Assembly (NCBI RefSeq): GCF_002953735.1
Contig: NZ_CP025536.1
Location: 812,001-876,000 of the forward strand
Length of the DNA: 64,000 bases
DNA from: Streptococcus pluranimalium
GTDB taxonomy: Bacteria > Bacillota > Bacilli > Lactobacillales > Streptococcaceae
Reading direction: 5' to 3'
Shown: piece by piece, positions 1-9,784 of the stretch
Layout: the number at the start of each line of letters is the position of its first letter
Position numbering within the stretch: position 1 is the first letter of the stretch
Made by a program: the position numbers and the translations under genes
Notes under the pieces: model-generated
What the model saw: only the letters and a program-made list of their open reading frames with translations
Database searches by the model: none
What the model was told of the DNA's origin: nothing

Positions 1-1
1 C

Positions 2-211
2 GCTGATTTAGTTAAAAAAGGTGTCCTGTTTGCTTATGGTCCAAACTATGAGAAGTTGGGGCGCCAGACAGCTCGTCAAGCCATAAAAATTTTAGAAGGT
101 AAGGATATTGCGACCATTCCAGCAGAAGAACCTCAAGGTATGGATGTTACTGTCAATGATGAGATGAGTGAGTTGTTAGGAATTGATCTCACTTCTATTA
201 CAAAAAAGTAA
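2..211 (+). CDS. TrpX-type ABC transporter substrate-binding protein, C-terminal fragment (truncated by window edge)
   Basis: The frame is open from base 2 to the TAA at 209-211 and gives the last 69 residues of a protein whose start lies outside the window. The fragment closely resembles the C-terminus of the next gene: both have a YGP...GRQTAR(Q)A(I/V)KILEG block and a VNDEM..LL.ID ending. It is therefore a tandem paralogue of the ABC_sub_bind family (TrpX-like). Its stop overlaps the AGGAG ribosome binding site of the following gene, so the two are probably cotranscribed. Confidence 0.85.
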   Translation, partial: ADLVKKGVLFAYGPNYEKLGRQTARQAIKILEGKDIATIPAEEPQGMDVTVNDEMSELLGIDLTSITKK

Positions 212-221
212 GGAGAATAAC

Positions 222-1184
222 ATGAAGAAATTATTTGGAGCCATTTTAGGACTTTTAGCTGTTAGTGTATTTTTAGTAGCCTGTTCTCAGTCGTCTGACA
301 AAGGTGATAAGGACGCTAAACATATTGGTATCTTACAATATGTTGAATTTGAAACCTTAGATGTTGCGCGTGAGGGATTCGTCGATGAATTGTCTAAGGC
401 AGGTTATGAGGATGGCAAGAACATTGTCATCGACTACCAAAATTCTCAAGGAGATCAAGCCAATCTTCAAAGTATTTCTGAAAAGTTGGTTAAGGATAAT
501 GACCTAGTGCTTGGCATCGCAACACCAGCAGCTCAGGCCTTGGCGACAGCTTCGTCAGAAGTACCAGTCACTTTTACAGCTGTGACAGATCCTCTGTCTG
601 CCAAGTTGGTCAAGAGTATGAAGAAGCCAGGCGGTAATGTAACAGGGACTACCGATATGGCTCCGACCAAGGAACGTGTGGCTTTATTGAAAAAAGTCAT
701 GCCAAACTTGAAAAAAGTTGGGATTATGTATACGACCAATGAGCGTAACTCAGAAGTTCAGGTCAAAGAAGCCCAAAAGGTTTTCAAAAAAGAAGGCATT
801 GAAGTCGTGACAAAGGGAATTGCCTCAACAAATGATGTACAGGATACTGCGCGTTCACTGATGAACCAAACAGAAGTGCTTTACATGCCTACGGATAATC
901 TCATTGATAGTTCTATTACTCTTGTCACTGAGTTATCCAAGGAAATGAAGATTCCAGTTTACGCAGCTAATGCAGACTTGGTTGAAAAAGGTGCACTCTT
1001 CTCATACGGGCCAGACTTTGAAGAGCTAGGTCGTCAAACAGCTCGTCAAGCAGTTAAGATTCTAGAAGGTAAAAATGTCTCAGATATTTCAGTTGAAACA
1101 CCTGAAAACCTTACAGTAAAGGTTAATGATGAAATGGCGAAACTGTTAAACATTGATATGTCAGCAGTTGAAGATAAAAAATAA
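222..1184 (+). CDS. trpX: ABC transporter substrate-binding lipoprotein (TrpX-like)
   Basis: A 320-residue extracellular binding protein of the ABC_sub_bind family. The start is the ATG at 222, behind AGGAG at 211-215; an upstream in-frame ATG at 183 lies inside the previous gene and has no good site. The N-terminus is a lipoprotein signal (MKKLFGAILGLL... with lipobox LVAC, Cys about residue 21), so it should be anchored outside the membrane. A permease and an ATPase follow at once, forming a complete importer. Homologous streptococcal systems are assigned to tryptophan or other aromatic substrates; the substrate here is inferred from family only. Confidence 0.85.
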   Translation: MKKLFGAILGLLAVSVFLVACSQSSDKGDKDAKHIGILQYVEFETLDVAREGFVDELSKAGYEDGKNIVIDYQNSQGDQANLQSISEKLVKDNDLVLGIATPAAQALATASSEVPVTFTAVTDPLSAKLVKSMKKPGGNVTGTTDMAPTKERVALLKKVMPNLKKVGIMYTTNERNSEVQVKEAQKVFKKEGIEVVTKGIASTNDVQDTARSLMNQTEVLYMPTDNLIDSSITLVTELSKEMKIPVYAANADLVEKGALFSYGPDFEELGRQTARQAVKILEGKNVSDISVETPENLTVKVNDEMAKLLNIDMSAVEDKK

Positions 1185-1207
1185 AGGTTAGAAAAAAGGA
1201 AAATAAG

Positions 1208-2104
1208 ATGTTGGATATTGTATTATCAAGTATTTCACAAGGGCTACTTTGGTCCATTATGGCTATTGGGGTATTCATTACCTTTCGTATTTTAGATATT
1301 GCGGATTTATCAGCTGAAGGGGCTTTTCCTATGGGTGCGGCAGTAGCTTCTGTTAGTATCCTCAATGGTTGGCACCCTGTTTTAGCAACACTAGCAGGTT
1401 TGGCTGGGGGAATGCTTGTTGGACTTGTAGCTGGTTTTCTCCATACTAAAATGAAGATTCCACCATTGTTGACAGGGATTATCACCTTAACAGGATTATA
1501 CTCAACCAATCTTTTGGTAATGGGGCGTTCAAATGTGTCTCTTTCTATGCAAAATACCTTGGTAAGCATGTTTCAAGATTTGGGTCTTGATAAAACTTAC
1601 GCTGTCATTCTTATTGGTGTCATCTTCATTTCCTTGGTTATTTTGTCTCTCATGCTGTTCTTAAATACTCAGCTTGGTCTTTCCCTTCGTGCGACTGGCG
1701 ATAACATCCATATGGGGCAGGCTAATGGTATCAATGTTAATCAAATGAAGGTGTTAGGCTACATGATTGGGAATGGTTTGATTGCCCTTTCTGGTGCACT
1801 GTTAGCACAAAATAATGGCTACGCTGATCTTAATATGGGGGTGGGAACCATTATCATCGGTTTGGCTTCTGTGATCTTAGCTGAGGTGATTATCAAACAT
1901 TTGCCACTTGGAAAACGCCTTATCTCTATTGTTTTAGGTTCTGTCATTTACCGCTTGATTATTGTGGTCATCCTAACAGCTAGTGTGGATGCTCAAATGA
2001 TTAAACTGGTATCAGCAGTTCTCCTTGCTATCATCTTGTACATTCCTGAAATTCGCTCAAAACTTGGTGTAAAATCATCTAAATCCCTAACGGAGGAAAA
2101 CTAA
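1208..2104 (+). CDS. trpY: ABC transporter permease (TrpY-like)
   Basis: A 298-residue, highly hydrophobic protein with about eight membrane segments, of the branched-chain/BPD_transp_2 permease class that pairs with ABC_sub_bind lipoproteins. It starts 23 bases after the binding-protein gene behind an AGGAAAA site, and its end nearly touches the ATPase gene. It would form the membrane channel of the importer. Substrate specificity cannot be read from the sequence. Confidence 0.85.
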   Translation: MLDIVLSSISQGLLWSIMAIGVFITFRILDIADLSAEGAFPMGAAVASVSILNGWHPVLATLAGLAGGMLVGLVAGFLHTKMKIPPLLTGIITLTGLYSTNLLVMGRSNVSLSMQNTLVSMFQDLGLDKTYAVILIGVIFISLVILSLMLFLNTQLGLSLRATGDNIHMGQANGINVNQMKVLGYMIGNGLIALSGALLAQNNGYADLNMGVGTIIIGLASVILAEVIIKHLPLGKRLISIVLGSVIYRLIIVVILTASVDAQMIKLVSAVLLAIILYIPEIRSKLGVKSSKSLTEEN

Positions 2105-2105
2105 C

Positions 2106-2909
2106 ATGTCTTTACTTAGCTTACAAAATGTGCATAAAATTTTTGAAAAAGGAACCATCAATGAAAACCATGTCCTTCGTGGCTTAGATTTGGATGTCGA
2201 AGAGGGGGATTTTATCTCTATTATCGGTGGTAATGGTGCTGGTAAATCAACCCTACTTAATACGATTGCTGGTGCTATCCAGATGGATGAGGGAGAGATT
2301 TCACTTAAAGGAAAATCTATCAAGAAGGATTCGGTTGCCACTCGCTCAAAACATATTAGTCGTGTGTTTCAAGACCCCCGAATGGGAACAGCCACTAATT
2401 TAACTATTGAAGAGAATATGGCGATTGCCTATCTTCGTGGAAAAAAACGTAGTATTTTCAAAAAAGCAGTGACTGATAAGGAACGTGAACTTTTTAAAGA
2501 AGCATTAAAAGAATTAGGCCTTGGTTTAGAAAATCGTATGAAAACAGATGCTGGATTCTTATCTGGTGGGCAACGTCAAGCTTTAACGCTTTCTATGGCA
2601 ACGCTTGTTAGACCGGATATTCTCCTCTTAGATGAGCATATCGCTGCTCTTGATCCCAAAACAAGTGATATGGTAATGGCTTTAACTAAAAAAGTAGTAG
2701 AAGAACATGCTTTGACAACGCTTATGATTACCCACAATATGGAACACGCTATCGAGTACGGTAATCGTCTCGTGATGTTATATCAAGGGAAAATTGTCGT
2801 TGATGTCAAAGGAGAAGAAAAGAAAAATCTAACCGTTTCGCAACTCATGGATCTCTTCCATAAAAACTCTGGTCAAATGCTTAATGACGATGCCCTTGTC
2901 TTAGGATAG
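2106..2909 (+). CDS. trpZ: ABC transporter ATP-binding protein (TrpZ-like)
   Basis: A 267-residue cytoplasmic ATPase. Visible motifs are Walker A GGNGAGKST near residue 41, signature LSGGQRQA near 154, Walker B ILLLDEH and the switch histidine in MITHNMEHA. It completes the importer and starts one base after the permease stop behind GGAGG. The operon ends before a BOX-like repeat and a strong hairpin at 3021-3052. Confidence 0.9.
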   Translation: MSLLSLQNVHKIFEKGTINENHVLRGLDLDVEEGDFISIIGGNGAGKSTLLNTIAGAIQMDEGEISLKGKSIKKDSVATRSKHISRVFQDPRMGTATNLTIEENMAIAYLRGKKRSIFKKAVTDKERELFKEALKELGLGLENRMKTDAGFLSGGQRQALTLSMATLVRPDILLLDEHIAALDPKTSDMVMALTKKVVEEHALTTLMITHNMEHAIEYGNRLVMLYQGKIVVDVKGEEKKNLTVSQLMDLFHKNSGQMLNDDALVLG

Positions 2910-2911
2910 TA

Positions 2912-3015
2912 ATACTCATTGAAAATTAAAATCTGAAGTTGTCGAATTTACCTTGATGAACTTCAGTATTATCTACGGCTCTTTCCTTAGCGAGATTTTG
3001 ATTTTCTTCGAGTAT
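2912..3015. repeat. BOX-like intergenic repeat, about 104 bp
   Basis: The stretch is bounded by an imperfect terminal inverted repeat. ATACTCATTGAAAATT... at 2912-2933 and the arm ending TTCTTCGAGTAT at 2994-3015 match at about 18 of 22 positions. A second inverted pair inside (CTGAAGTT / GAACTTCAG) would fold into a stem. These ends resemble those of pneumococcal BOX elements (boxA/boxC). The identification rests on remembered consensus ends. Confidence 0.55.
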
Positions 3016-3020
3016 AAAAG

Positions 3021-3052
3021 AACCAGCTTAGTTTAACTAGGCTGGTTTTGAT
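3021..3052. terminator. Rho-independent terminator, probably bidirectional
   Basis: AACCAGCTTAGTT pairs with AACTAGGCTGGTT (13 bp with T:G pairs) and is followed by TTTTGATTT on the plus strand. The minus strand has a shorter T-run. It lies between the convergent ABC operon and deacetylase gene. Confidence 0.8.
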
Positions 3053-3056
3053 TTAT

Positions 3057-3908
3057 TTAATTGACTGAGATTTGTTCTAAAAGGATGTCAGGTGTCGTTG
3101 TCGGTAATATACGAACACGGTTTAGAGACATTAAGCCATCAGCAGCACTTGCTAGACCTTCATTAGTTGTTAGTCCTAGCTTATAACCAGCTTGCTTAGA
3201 TAAGTCAATCGTTTCTTGACTATACCGCCCTGAAGGATAGGCTATCGTTGTTGTTTTTTGGGTTAACTCATGGTCTAGAAAATCCTTGCTATCAACGAGT
3301 TCGCCTAATTGACTTGTAGTATCAGCTATGCTTAAATCAGGATGATTAACGGTATGCCCTTGAAAGGACATGCCATGTTTAGACATTTCTGCCATCTGTT
3401 TGACGGTCACATTGCCAGTTGAGTGATTTTGGACAAAGCCAGTGATGATATTGTTAGTTGCCTTGGCTTTGTATTTCTTAAGAATGGGGTAGGCATGGGT
3501 GTAAAAATCTGCATTGCCGTCATCAAAGGTAATCCAAACGACTTTTTTCTGTGGCAGTTTATTGCTGGTTAAAGCTTTGTAGGCTTCTTTTGGGCTTAGG
3601 AAGTAGTATCCAGAGTCTGATAATGCCTTAATGTGTTGTTCAAAAAGATCTGGAGCGACAATCAGATTAGCATTGGCACTTTCTTCAGGAGACATTTCAT
3701 GGATGGCATGATACATGAGAATGGGGATTTGCACTGGCTGCTCTTGTTTTTTCCAAGTCAATTTTTGGGACGTCTTCTTGGTTTCTTGTTGCTTCACCTT
3801 ATTTTTAGCCATAACAGTCTGACTAGCAGATATTCCCAAGCTTAACATTAAGCTTAAAGCTACACAACTTAGAGATAAGAGTAGATTAATTATTTTCTTT
3901 TTTGACAT
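3057..3908 (-). CDS. Polysaccharide deacetylase family protein (exported)
   Basis: A 283-residue protein with an N-terminal hydrophobic segment (residues about 5-30: signal peptide or anchor) and a NodB-like carbohydrate esterase 4 domain. The metal-site motif TFDDG is at residues 127-131, and the H..H pair is in GHTVNHP (185-189). Family members remove acetyl groups from peptidoglycan or other cell-surface polysaccharides; the substrate is unknown. The ATG has a GAGGAG site upstream. It is a single gene convergent with the ABC operon. Confidence 0.85.
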   Translation of the reverse strand: MSKKKIINLLLSLSCVALSLMLSLGISASQTVMAKNKVKQQETKKTSQKLTWKKQEQPVQIPILMYHAIHEMSPEESANANLIVAPDLFEQHIKALSDSGYYFLSPKEAYKALTSNKLPQKKVVWITFDDGNADFYTHAYPILKKYKAKATNNIITGFVQNHSTGNVTVKQMAEMSKHGMSFQGHTVNHPDLSIADTTSQLGELVDSKDFLDHELTQKTTTIAYPSGRYSQETIDLSKQAGYKLGLTTNEGLASAADGLMSLNRVRILPTTTPDILLEQISVN

Positions 3909-3961
3909 AGATAACTCCTCATCAGTTTCTTCTATTATATCACAAGAAAATAGAGGAAATC

Positions 3962-3991
3962 TTGTAAATTCTCAAAACATTCTGCTATACT
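3962..3991 (+). promoter_or_regulatory. Likely promoter of hom-thrB-rarD
   Basis: TTGTAA at 3962-3967 and TATACT at 3986-3991 are separated by 18 bases, 38 bases before the hom start. No riboswitch or T-box structure was recognised in the short leader. Confidence 0.6.
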
Positions 3992-4029
3992 AGATGGAGT
4001 AATGCAAACAGAAAAAAACGAGGTACATT

Positions 4030-5316
4030 ATGGTAGTTAAGATCGGTTTACTTGGTTTTGGGACAGTTGCCAGTGGTATTCCCTACTTATTAAAAGAGAA
4101 TTATTCAAAAATTGCTACCTTAGCAGGGATTGATATTGAGATTAGTAAAGTTTTGGTTAGATCAATGGATGAAGCTAACCGCTTGGTTTCTCAAGGAAAT
4201 AACTACGATTTTGTGACCGCTATTGATGATATTCTTTCTGACGATGAGATTACGATTGTCGTTGAATTGATGGGGCGAATAGAGCCCGCTAAGACCTATA
4301 TCAGTCAAGCTTTAAAAGCAGGTAAACACGTTGTTTCTGCTAATAAGGATTTGATTGCTATTCATGGTCAAGAATTGATTGCTTTAGCCCAAGAAAATAA
4401 TGTTATGTTTGCCTATGAAGCTGCTGTAGCAGGAGGAATTCCTATTTTACGCACGCTATCAGAATCATTTACGGCAGATAAAATTACCCGTATTTTAGGT
4501 GTTCTTAATGGTACGTCAAACTATATGCTTACCAAGATGGTTGAGGAAGGCTGGACTTATGAAAAAGCTCTATCTAGCGCTCAAGCTCTAGGATACGCCG
4601 AAAGTGATCCAACTAATGATGTTGAAGGGATTGATGCCGCGTACAAGGTAGCGATCTTGAGTCAGTTTGGCTTTGGTATGGCTATTGATTTTGATTCTAT
4701 TGAGCATAGAGGGATCAATATTATCAAATCAAATGATGTTGCTATTGCTAAGGAATTAGGGTATGTTATAAAACTGGTCGGTGATCTTCAAGAGACTCAT
4801 TCTGGCATTTGGGCAGAAGTCGTTCCAACTCTTGTGCCAGTAAGTCATCCTTTAGCTGCTGTTAATGATGTGATGAATGCTGTTTTTGTTGAGTCTATTG
4901 GTATTGGTCAATCGATGTACTATGGACCGGGAGCTGGGCAAAAACCGACAGCAACTTCCGTGATGGCAGATATCATACAAATAAGTCGTTATCTTGTGGA
5001 TGGAAAAGCGATTAAACCTTTTAATGCTTATGTACGTCCCAGTCAGATGGCTAAAGCAGAAGAAGTTTCTAGTGCCTATTATTTTGCAGTTGAGGCCAGT
5101 GATCAACCAGGTCAACTATCACATTTGGCACAGTTATTTGAAGAACAAGCCATTTCTTTTGATCAGGTTTTACAAGGTAAAGCCGACCAAGGAAAAGCCC
5201 TAATAACTGTCATTACTCACACCATTAATCGTAAGCAGCTAGCTGATATCATGCTAGCTATTGAAAGTTCGGAAGCATTTATTTTAGAAAATTGCTTCAA
5301 AGTTTTAGGAGAATAG
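4030..5316 (+). CDS. hom: Homoserine dehydrogenase
   Basis: A 428-residue cytoplasmic enzyme reducing aspartate semialdehyde to homoserine for threonine and methionine synthesis. It has an N-terminal Rossmann motif ([11 protein letters not shown], residues 6-16), the catalytic region [12 protein letters not shown] and [12 protein letters not shown], and a C-terminal ACT-like regulatory domain (about 350-428, with [11 protein letters not shown]). Length fits the family. It lies one base before thrB in the same operon. Confidence 0.95.
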   Translation: MVVKIGLLGFGTVASGIPYLLKENYSKIATLAGIDIEISKVLVRSMDEANRLVSQGNNYDFVTAIDDILSDDEITIVVELMGRIEPAKTYISQALKAGKHVVSANKDLIAIHGQELIALAQENNVMFAYEAAVAGGIPILRTLSESFTADKITRILGVLNGTSNYMLTKMVEEGWTYEKALSSAQALGYAESDPTNDVEGIDAAYKVAILSQFGFGMAIDFDSIEHRGINIIKSNDVAIAKELGYVIKLVGDLQETHSGIWAEVVPTLVPVSHPLAAVNDVMNAVFVESIGIGQSMYYGPGAGQKPTATSVMADIIQISRYLVDGKAIKPFNAYVRPSQMAKAEEVSSAYYFAVEASDQPGQLSHLAQLFEEQAISFDQVLQGKADQGKALITVITHTINRKQLADIMLAIESSEAFILENCFKVLGE

Positions 5317-5317
5317 C

Positions 5318-6178
5318 ATGAAAATTAGTGTTCCAGCTACTTCAGCTAATTTGGGACCAGGCTTTGATTCTGTCGGACTGGCTGTGACTTGTTATTTAAG
5401 GATTGAGGTTTTAGAAGAAACTAATCAGTGGATGATTGAGCATGACTTAGCTGGAGTACCTTTTGATGAGACCAACTTACTCATCCAGACCGCCTTAAAC
5501 GTTGCACCTGAGATTCATCCCCATCACATTAAGATGGTTTCTGATATCCCTTTAGCTAGAGGCTTAGGATCGTCATCCTCCGTTATCGTAGCAGGGATTG
5601 AATTGGCTAATCAATTGGCGCAGCTCAATTTATCTGATGATGACAAATTAAGCATTGCTACAAAAATAGAAGGACATCCAGATAATGTCGCACCTGCTAT
5701 CTTTGGTAATCTAGTGGTGGCTTCTTACATCAATCAAGAGTTAAATAAGATTGTGGCGGATTTTCCAGAGACAGCCTTGGTAGCTTATGTGCCAGCTTAT
5801 GAGTTGAAGACCAGCGACTCCAGACAAGTATTGCCCCAAGAACTTGACTTCAAAGAAGCTGTTTTAGCTTCATCTGTTGCCAATATAGCTGTAGCAGGTT
5901 TGTTAACGGGCGATTTAGAAATGGCAGGACGTGCCATGAGTCAGGATCGCTTCCATGAACCTTACCGTCAAAAACTAGTTCCTGAATTTGCCGCAATCAG
6001 AGAATTGGGTCAAAAATATGGAGCCTATGCAACCTATCTATCAGGTGCGGGTCCAACTGTCATGACCTTGCTACCAAAAGATAAAAAAGCAGATTTCATA
6101 TCAGCCTTAAATAAGGAGTTACCAGATATGATTTTGGATTTAGAGGTTGATCGAAAAGGGGTATCTGTTGACGACTAA
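5318..6178 (+). CDS. thrB: Homoserine kinase
   Basis: A 286-residue GHMP kinase phosphorylating homoserine. Motif 1 is [15 protein letters not shown] (residues 6-20), the ATP-binding loop is [16 protein letters not shown] and motif 3 is [14 protein letters not shown] lies just before the ATG, inside the hom end. Together with hom it makes O-phosphohomoserine, the precursor of threonine. Confidence 0.95.
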   Translation: MKISVPATSANLGPGFDSVGLAVTCYLRIEVLEETNQWMIEHDLAGVPFDETNLLIQTALNVAPEIHPHHIKMVSDIPLARGLGSSSSVIVAGIELANQLAQLNLSDDDKLSIATKIEGHPDNVAPAIFGNLVVASYINQELNKIVADFPETALVAYVPAYELKTSDSRQVLPQELDFKEAVLASSVANIAVAGLLTGDLEMAGRAMSQDRFHEPYRQKLVPEFAAIRELGQKYGAYATYLSGAGPTVMTLLPKDKKADFISALNKELPDMILDLEVDRKGVSVDD

Positions 6179-7058
6179 AATAAAAGGGCTAATCTTAGCT
6201 TTTTCTGCCTATATCCTCTGGGGGGTGTTATCCCTTTATTGGAAGCAGTTAGGAGCTATTCCAGCTTATGATATTTTTGCTTATCGCATCCTTTGGACAG
6301 TGGTCACCATGGTGGTATATATGGGACTTTCAGGACAGTCTAAAAAGTTTTTGTTTGAGCTTACCAATTTATGGAAAACCAAAACGATTTTTTGGCGCAT
6401 GGTTCTGGCAAGTATTTTGATTACAGTCAACTGGTTGTCCTATATCTGGGCTGTCACACATGGGCAAGCAACAGAAGCTAGTCTAGGCTATTACGTCATG
6501 CCCTTAGTTTCTATCTTACTCTCGGTAATCTTTCTAAAGGAAACCTTGTCAAACTTCGCCAAGTTAGCCATTTCCTTAGCCTTCGTTGGAGTGGGAGTTT
6601 TGGTGTATCAGACAGGCTCCCTTCCTTTCATAACGCTCTTGCTTTCCTTTAGTTTTGCCTTTTATGGTTTAATTAAAAAAGGAATTTCCTTATCTAGTGA
6701 TGTTGCTATGCTTTTTGAAGCTGGGGTCATTCTGCCAGTTAGTCTAGTCTATCTCTTGGGATTTTCATCAGTTAAGCTTGAGAGTTTGTCACTTCTAGAG
6801 AATATCTTACTCATATTATCAGGAGCCGTTACAGCCATTCCGCTCTTACTCTTCTCAGAAGGGGTAAAACGAGCACCACTTAATCAAGTTGGTTTTATTC
6901 AATACATCAATCCAACCATTCAATTGCTGATTGCAGTGACAGCTTTTGGAGAATCGATTGCTTCAGGTGAATTGTTGGGCTTTATCTTTATTTGGATTGC
7001 AGTTTTGCTCTTTATCATCGGCCAATTAATCCTTATGAAAAATCCCCAAAAACCATAA
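6168..7058 (+). CDS. rarD: RarD/EamA-family transporter
   Basis: A ten-segment membrane protein of the EamA drug/metabolite transporter superfamily, RarD branch ([23 protein letters not shown] opening region). TTG at 6168 is preferred, with AAGGGG six bases upstream; an in-frame TTG at 6147 would lengthen it by seven residues. The start overlaps the thrB stop, implying translational coupling. RarD proteins were named for chloramphenicol sensitivity; the substrate here is unknown, possibly an amino acid given the neighbours (inference). Confidence 0.8.
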   Translation: MTTKIKGLILAFSAYILWGVLSLYWKQLGAIPAYDIFAYRILWTVVTMVVYMGLSGQSKKFLFELTNLWKTKTIFWRMVLASILITVNWLSYIWAVTHGQATEASLGYYVMPLVSILLSVIFLKETLSNFAKLAISLAFVGVGVLVYQTGSLPFITLLLSFSFAFYGLIKKGISLSSDVAMLFEAGVILPVSLVYLLGFSSVKLESLSLLENILLILSGAVTAIPLLLFSEGVKRAPLNQVGFIQYINPTIQLLIAVTAFGESIASGELLGFIFIWIAVLLFIIGQLILMKNPQKP

Positions 7059-7080
7059 GTTTAACAAAAATAATATCCTT

Positions 7081-7107
7081 GAGTTGGTCAAAAGACCAGC
7101 TCTTTTG
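7081..7107 (+). terminator. Terminator of hom-thrB-rarD
   Basis: GAGTTGGTC pairs with GACCAGCTC around an AAAA loop and is followed by TTTTGTT. It sits immediately upstream of the folC -10 element, so the two signals partly overlap. Confidence 0.7.
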
Positions 7108-7120
7108 TTATACTTATTCT

Positions 7121-8404
7121 ATGACAAATCAGAATGAAACAATGACCTATGAAGAGGGGTTAGCCTGGATTCATGACCAATTAAAATTTGGCATTAAACC
7201 TGGTATTGAACGCATGAAGTGGTTGCTTAATGAACTAGGCAATCCACAGGATAAGGTTAAAGGCATCCATGTTGTTGGGACAAATGGCAAAGGCTCGACA
7301 GTCCACTATTTGCAAAGTATCTTTACAGAAGCAGGCTATGTCGTCGGAACCTTTACATCACCCTATATCATGGATTTTAGAGAGCGTATTTCTTTAAATG
7401 GCACCATGATTTCCCAAGAGGATCTACTGAGCTTGCTAGCTATAATCAAGCCTATAGCAGAGCGTTTGCCAGAAGAAACAGGTTATGAGCCTGCAACTGA
7501 GTTTGAAATCATCACGACCATGATGTTTCTTTATTTTGGTGAAGTCCATCCTGTTGATATTGCTATCATTGAGGCAGGACTAGGTGGGCTTTACGATTCG
7601 ACAAATGTTTTTGATCCCTTAGCTGTTATCTGTACGTCAATAGGCTTAGACCATCAAAATATCCTTGGTCAGTCTTATGAGGACATTGCTAGTCAAAAAG
7701 TAGGTGTTTTAAAAGATAAAGTACCATTTGTATTTGCTGAGAATCGCCCAGAAGTTAAATCAGTCTTTTATGCTAGAGCGCAAGAGACAAAGAGTCCGAC
7801 TTTTGAACTTGGTCATGATTTCCAAGTGCTAGGTCAAAGCAGAAATTTTGATTTCATCTGGAATGGGCTGACCTTAAACCATCTCTCTTTAAAAATGTTA
7901 GGTCAACATCAGGTTGCCAATGCTGGTCTAGCCCTGATGACAAGTATGCTTTTACAAGACCAATATCCACAAGTGACAGAGGAGAGCATTCGTACTGCTC
8001 TTGCTCGGGCTTCATGGTTGGGTCGAACAGAACTGGTGGCAAATAATCTGATGATTGATGGCGCTCACAACAATGAAAGTATTGCTGTCTTGGTGGACTT
8101 GTTGAAAACAGAGTTTGATCATAAAAAGATTCATATTCTCTTTGCAGCTATTGATACCAAGCCAATTCAAGTCATGTTGGAACAATTAACCACAGTTGGT
8201 CAACTAACCGTAACCACTTTTGACTATCCAAATGCAGTTAGCTTAGACAATTACCCAAGTGATTATCCCAAAGTGGTGAATTTTAAGGAATGGCTGAATA
8301 GCTATAACTCATCGTCAACAGAGGATTTTTATGTTATCACAGGTTCTCTTTATTTTATCTCACAAGTGAGACAGTTTTTATTAGAAAATAAGTTAGAAAA
8401 GTAA
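7121..8404 (+). CDS. folC: Bifunctional folylpolyglutamate synthase / dihydrofolate synthase
   Basis: A 427-residue Mur-ligase-like enzyme adding glutamate to dihydropteroate and folates. The P-loop is GTNGKGST, with the [11 protein letters not shown] region, and IDGAHN marks the C-terminal domain. The first plausible start is ATG 7121; ATG 7142 is an in-frame alternative matching where many FolC proteins begin. Neither has a clear ribosome binding site. A TATACT at 7109-7114 ends six bases before ATG 7121, so the mRNA could be leaderless. It opens the folate operon. Confidence 0.9.
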   Translation: MTNQNETMTYEEGLAWIHDQLKFGIKPGIERMKWLLNELGNPQDKVKGIHVVGTNGKGSTVHYLQSIFTEAGYVVGTFTSPYIMDFRERISLNGTMISQEDLLSLLAIIKPIAERLPEETGYEPATEFEIITTMMFLYFGEVHPVDIAIIEAGLGGLYDSTNVFDPLAVICTSIGLDHQNILGQSYEDIASQKVGVLKDKVPFVFAENRPEVKSVFYARAQETKSPTFELGHDFQVLGQSRNFDFIWNGLTLNHLSLKMLGQHQVANAGLALMTSMLLQDQYPQVTEESIRTALARASWLGRTELVANNLMIDGAHNNESIAVLVDLLKTEFDHKKIHILFAAIDTKPIQVMLEQLTTVGQLTVTTFDYPNAVSLDNYPSDYPKVVNFKEWLNSYNSSSTEDFYVITGSLYFISQVRQFLLENKLEK

Positions 8405-8411
8405 ACATATC

Positions 8412-8969
8412 ATGAATCAAGAAAAAGTAGAAGCAGCTATTTACCAGCTTTTAGAAGCTATTGGTGAAAATCCAGAACGTGAGGGTCTTTTGGATACGCC
8501 AAAGCGTGTAGCCAAAATGTATGCCGAAATGTTCTCTGGCTTGTCTGAAGACCCCAAAGATCAGTTTACTGCCGTTTTTTCCGAAGGGCATGAAGAGATG
8601 ATTTTGGTCAAGGACATCCCTTTTTATTCCATGTGTGAGCATCATCTAGTTCCCTTTTATGGTGTCGCCCACGTTGCCTATTTGCCAAGTGATGGTCGAG
8701 TGACAGGATTAAGCAAACTAGCGCGTGCAGTAGAGGTTGCAAGCCGTCGACCACAGCTACAAGAACGTTTAACAGCTCAAGTCGCTAACGCCTTGGAGGA
8801 AGCAATGCATCCAAAAGGAGTCTTTGTCATGGTTGAAGCAGAGCATCTGTGTATGACCATGCGTGGTATTAAGAAACCAGGCAGTAAGACAGTTACGACC
8901 GTTGCTCGTGGCCTTTATCAAGAGGATGGCGCAGCTCGTCGTGAAGTTATGGCAATGATTAAGGAGTAA
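8412..8969 (+). CDS. folE: GTP cyclohydrolase I
   Basis: A 185-residue enzyme opening GTP to dihydroneopterin triphosphate, the first folate step. Visible are [12 protein letters not shown] (zinc Cys and His residues), the GLSKLAR motif and [12 protein letters not shown] residues ([12 protein letters not shown]). Length is normal. It begins seven bases after folC and sits three bases before folP. Confidence 0.96.
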   Translation: MNQEKVEAAIYQLLEAIGENPEREGLLDTPKRVAKMYAEMFSGLSEDPKDQFTAVFSEGHEEMILVKDIPFYSMCEHHLVPFYGVAHVAYLPSDGRVTGLSKLARAVEVASRRPQLQERLTAQVANALEEAMHPKGVFVMVEAEHLCMTMRGIKKPGSKTVTTVARGLYQEDGAARREVMAMIKE

Positions 8970-8971
8970 AA

Positions 8972-9775
8972 ATGGTCAAGATTGGAAAAAAAGAATTTCC
9001 TGAAAAAGCTCTTATCATGGGTATCCTCAATGTAACACCGGATTCTTTTTCAGACGGTGGGCAATATAGTAGTCTAGAGAAAGCTCTCCAACAAGCGGAG
9101 ACGATGATAAAGGCTGGAGTACATGTGATTGACATCGGTGGGGAGTCCACTCGACCGGGTGCTGAATTTGTCACGGCTGAAGATGAAATCAATCGGATTG
9201 TGCCAGTCATTAAGGCTATTAAAGAAAAATATGATGTTTTAATCAGTATTGACACCTACAAAACCCAGACGGCTAGTGCAGCCCTTGAAGCAGGTGCTGA
9301 TATTTTAAACGATGTTTGGGCTGGTCTTTACGATGGTCAAATGATGGCTCTTGCGGCTGAATGGCAGGTACCCTACATGCTCATGCATAATCAGGACGAG
9401 GAGGGATATGATGATATCACGGCTGAGGTGCTTGCATTCTTAAAAGAACGTACCCAAGCTGCTCTAGATGCTGGTATTACAAAAGAAAATATCTGGATCG
9501 ATCCAGGCTACGGATTTGCCAAGTCAGCTCAGGATAATATTGACTTGCTAAAGAGTTTAGAGCAAATCACAGCCCTAGATTACCCTGTTTTATTTGGGAT
9601 TTCTAGAAAGCGGACAGTTGTCTCTCTTTTAGATGGTGAAACAGATATAGCTGAGAGAGATCAAGCTACAGCAGCCTTATCAGCCTATGCTATCATGAAA
9701 GGCGTACAAATGGTACGTGTCCACAATGTCGATGCTAACCGTGCAGTAGTCAAGGTCATCAATCAACTCATCTAG
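8972..9775 (+). CDS. folP: Dihydropteroate synthase
   Basis: A 267-residue TIM-barrel enzyme, the sulfonamide target, condensing the pterin diphosphate with p-aminobenzoate. Signature blocks are MGILNVTPDSFSDGG (about 16-30), DIGGESTRPGA (about 53-63), ISIDTYK and the C-terminal RVHNVDAN. AAGGAG lies within the folE end. No obvious sulfonamide-resistance insertion was noticed near the loops. Confidence 0.96.
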   Translation: MVKIGKKEFPEKALIMGILNVTPDSFSDGGQYSSLEKALQQAETMIKAGVHVIDIGGESTRPGAEFVTAEDEINRIVPVIKAIKEKYDVLISIDTYKTQTASAALEAGADILNDVWAGLYDGQMMALAAEWQVPYMLMHNQDEEGYDDITAEVLAFLKERTQAALDAGITKENIWIDPGYGFAKSAQDNIDLLKSLEQITALDYPVLFGISRKRTVVSLLDGETDIAERDQATAALSAYAIMKGVQMVRVHNVDANRAVVKVINQLI

Positions 9776-9784
9776 GAGTGTGAA

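Noticed and set aside
3909..4029. Riboswitch or T-box before hom
   Set aside because: The leader after the predicted start is only about 30 bases and shows no conserved T-box or lysine-type element.
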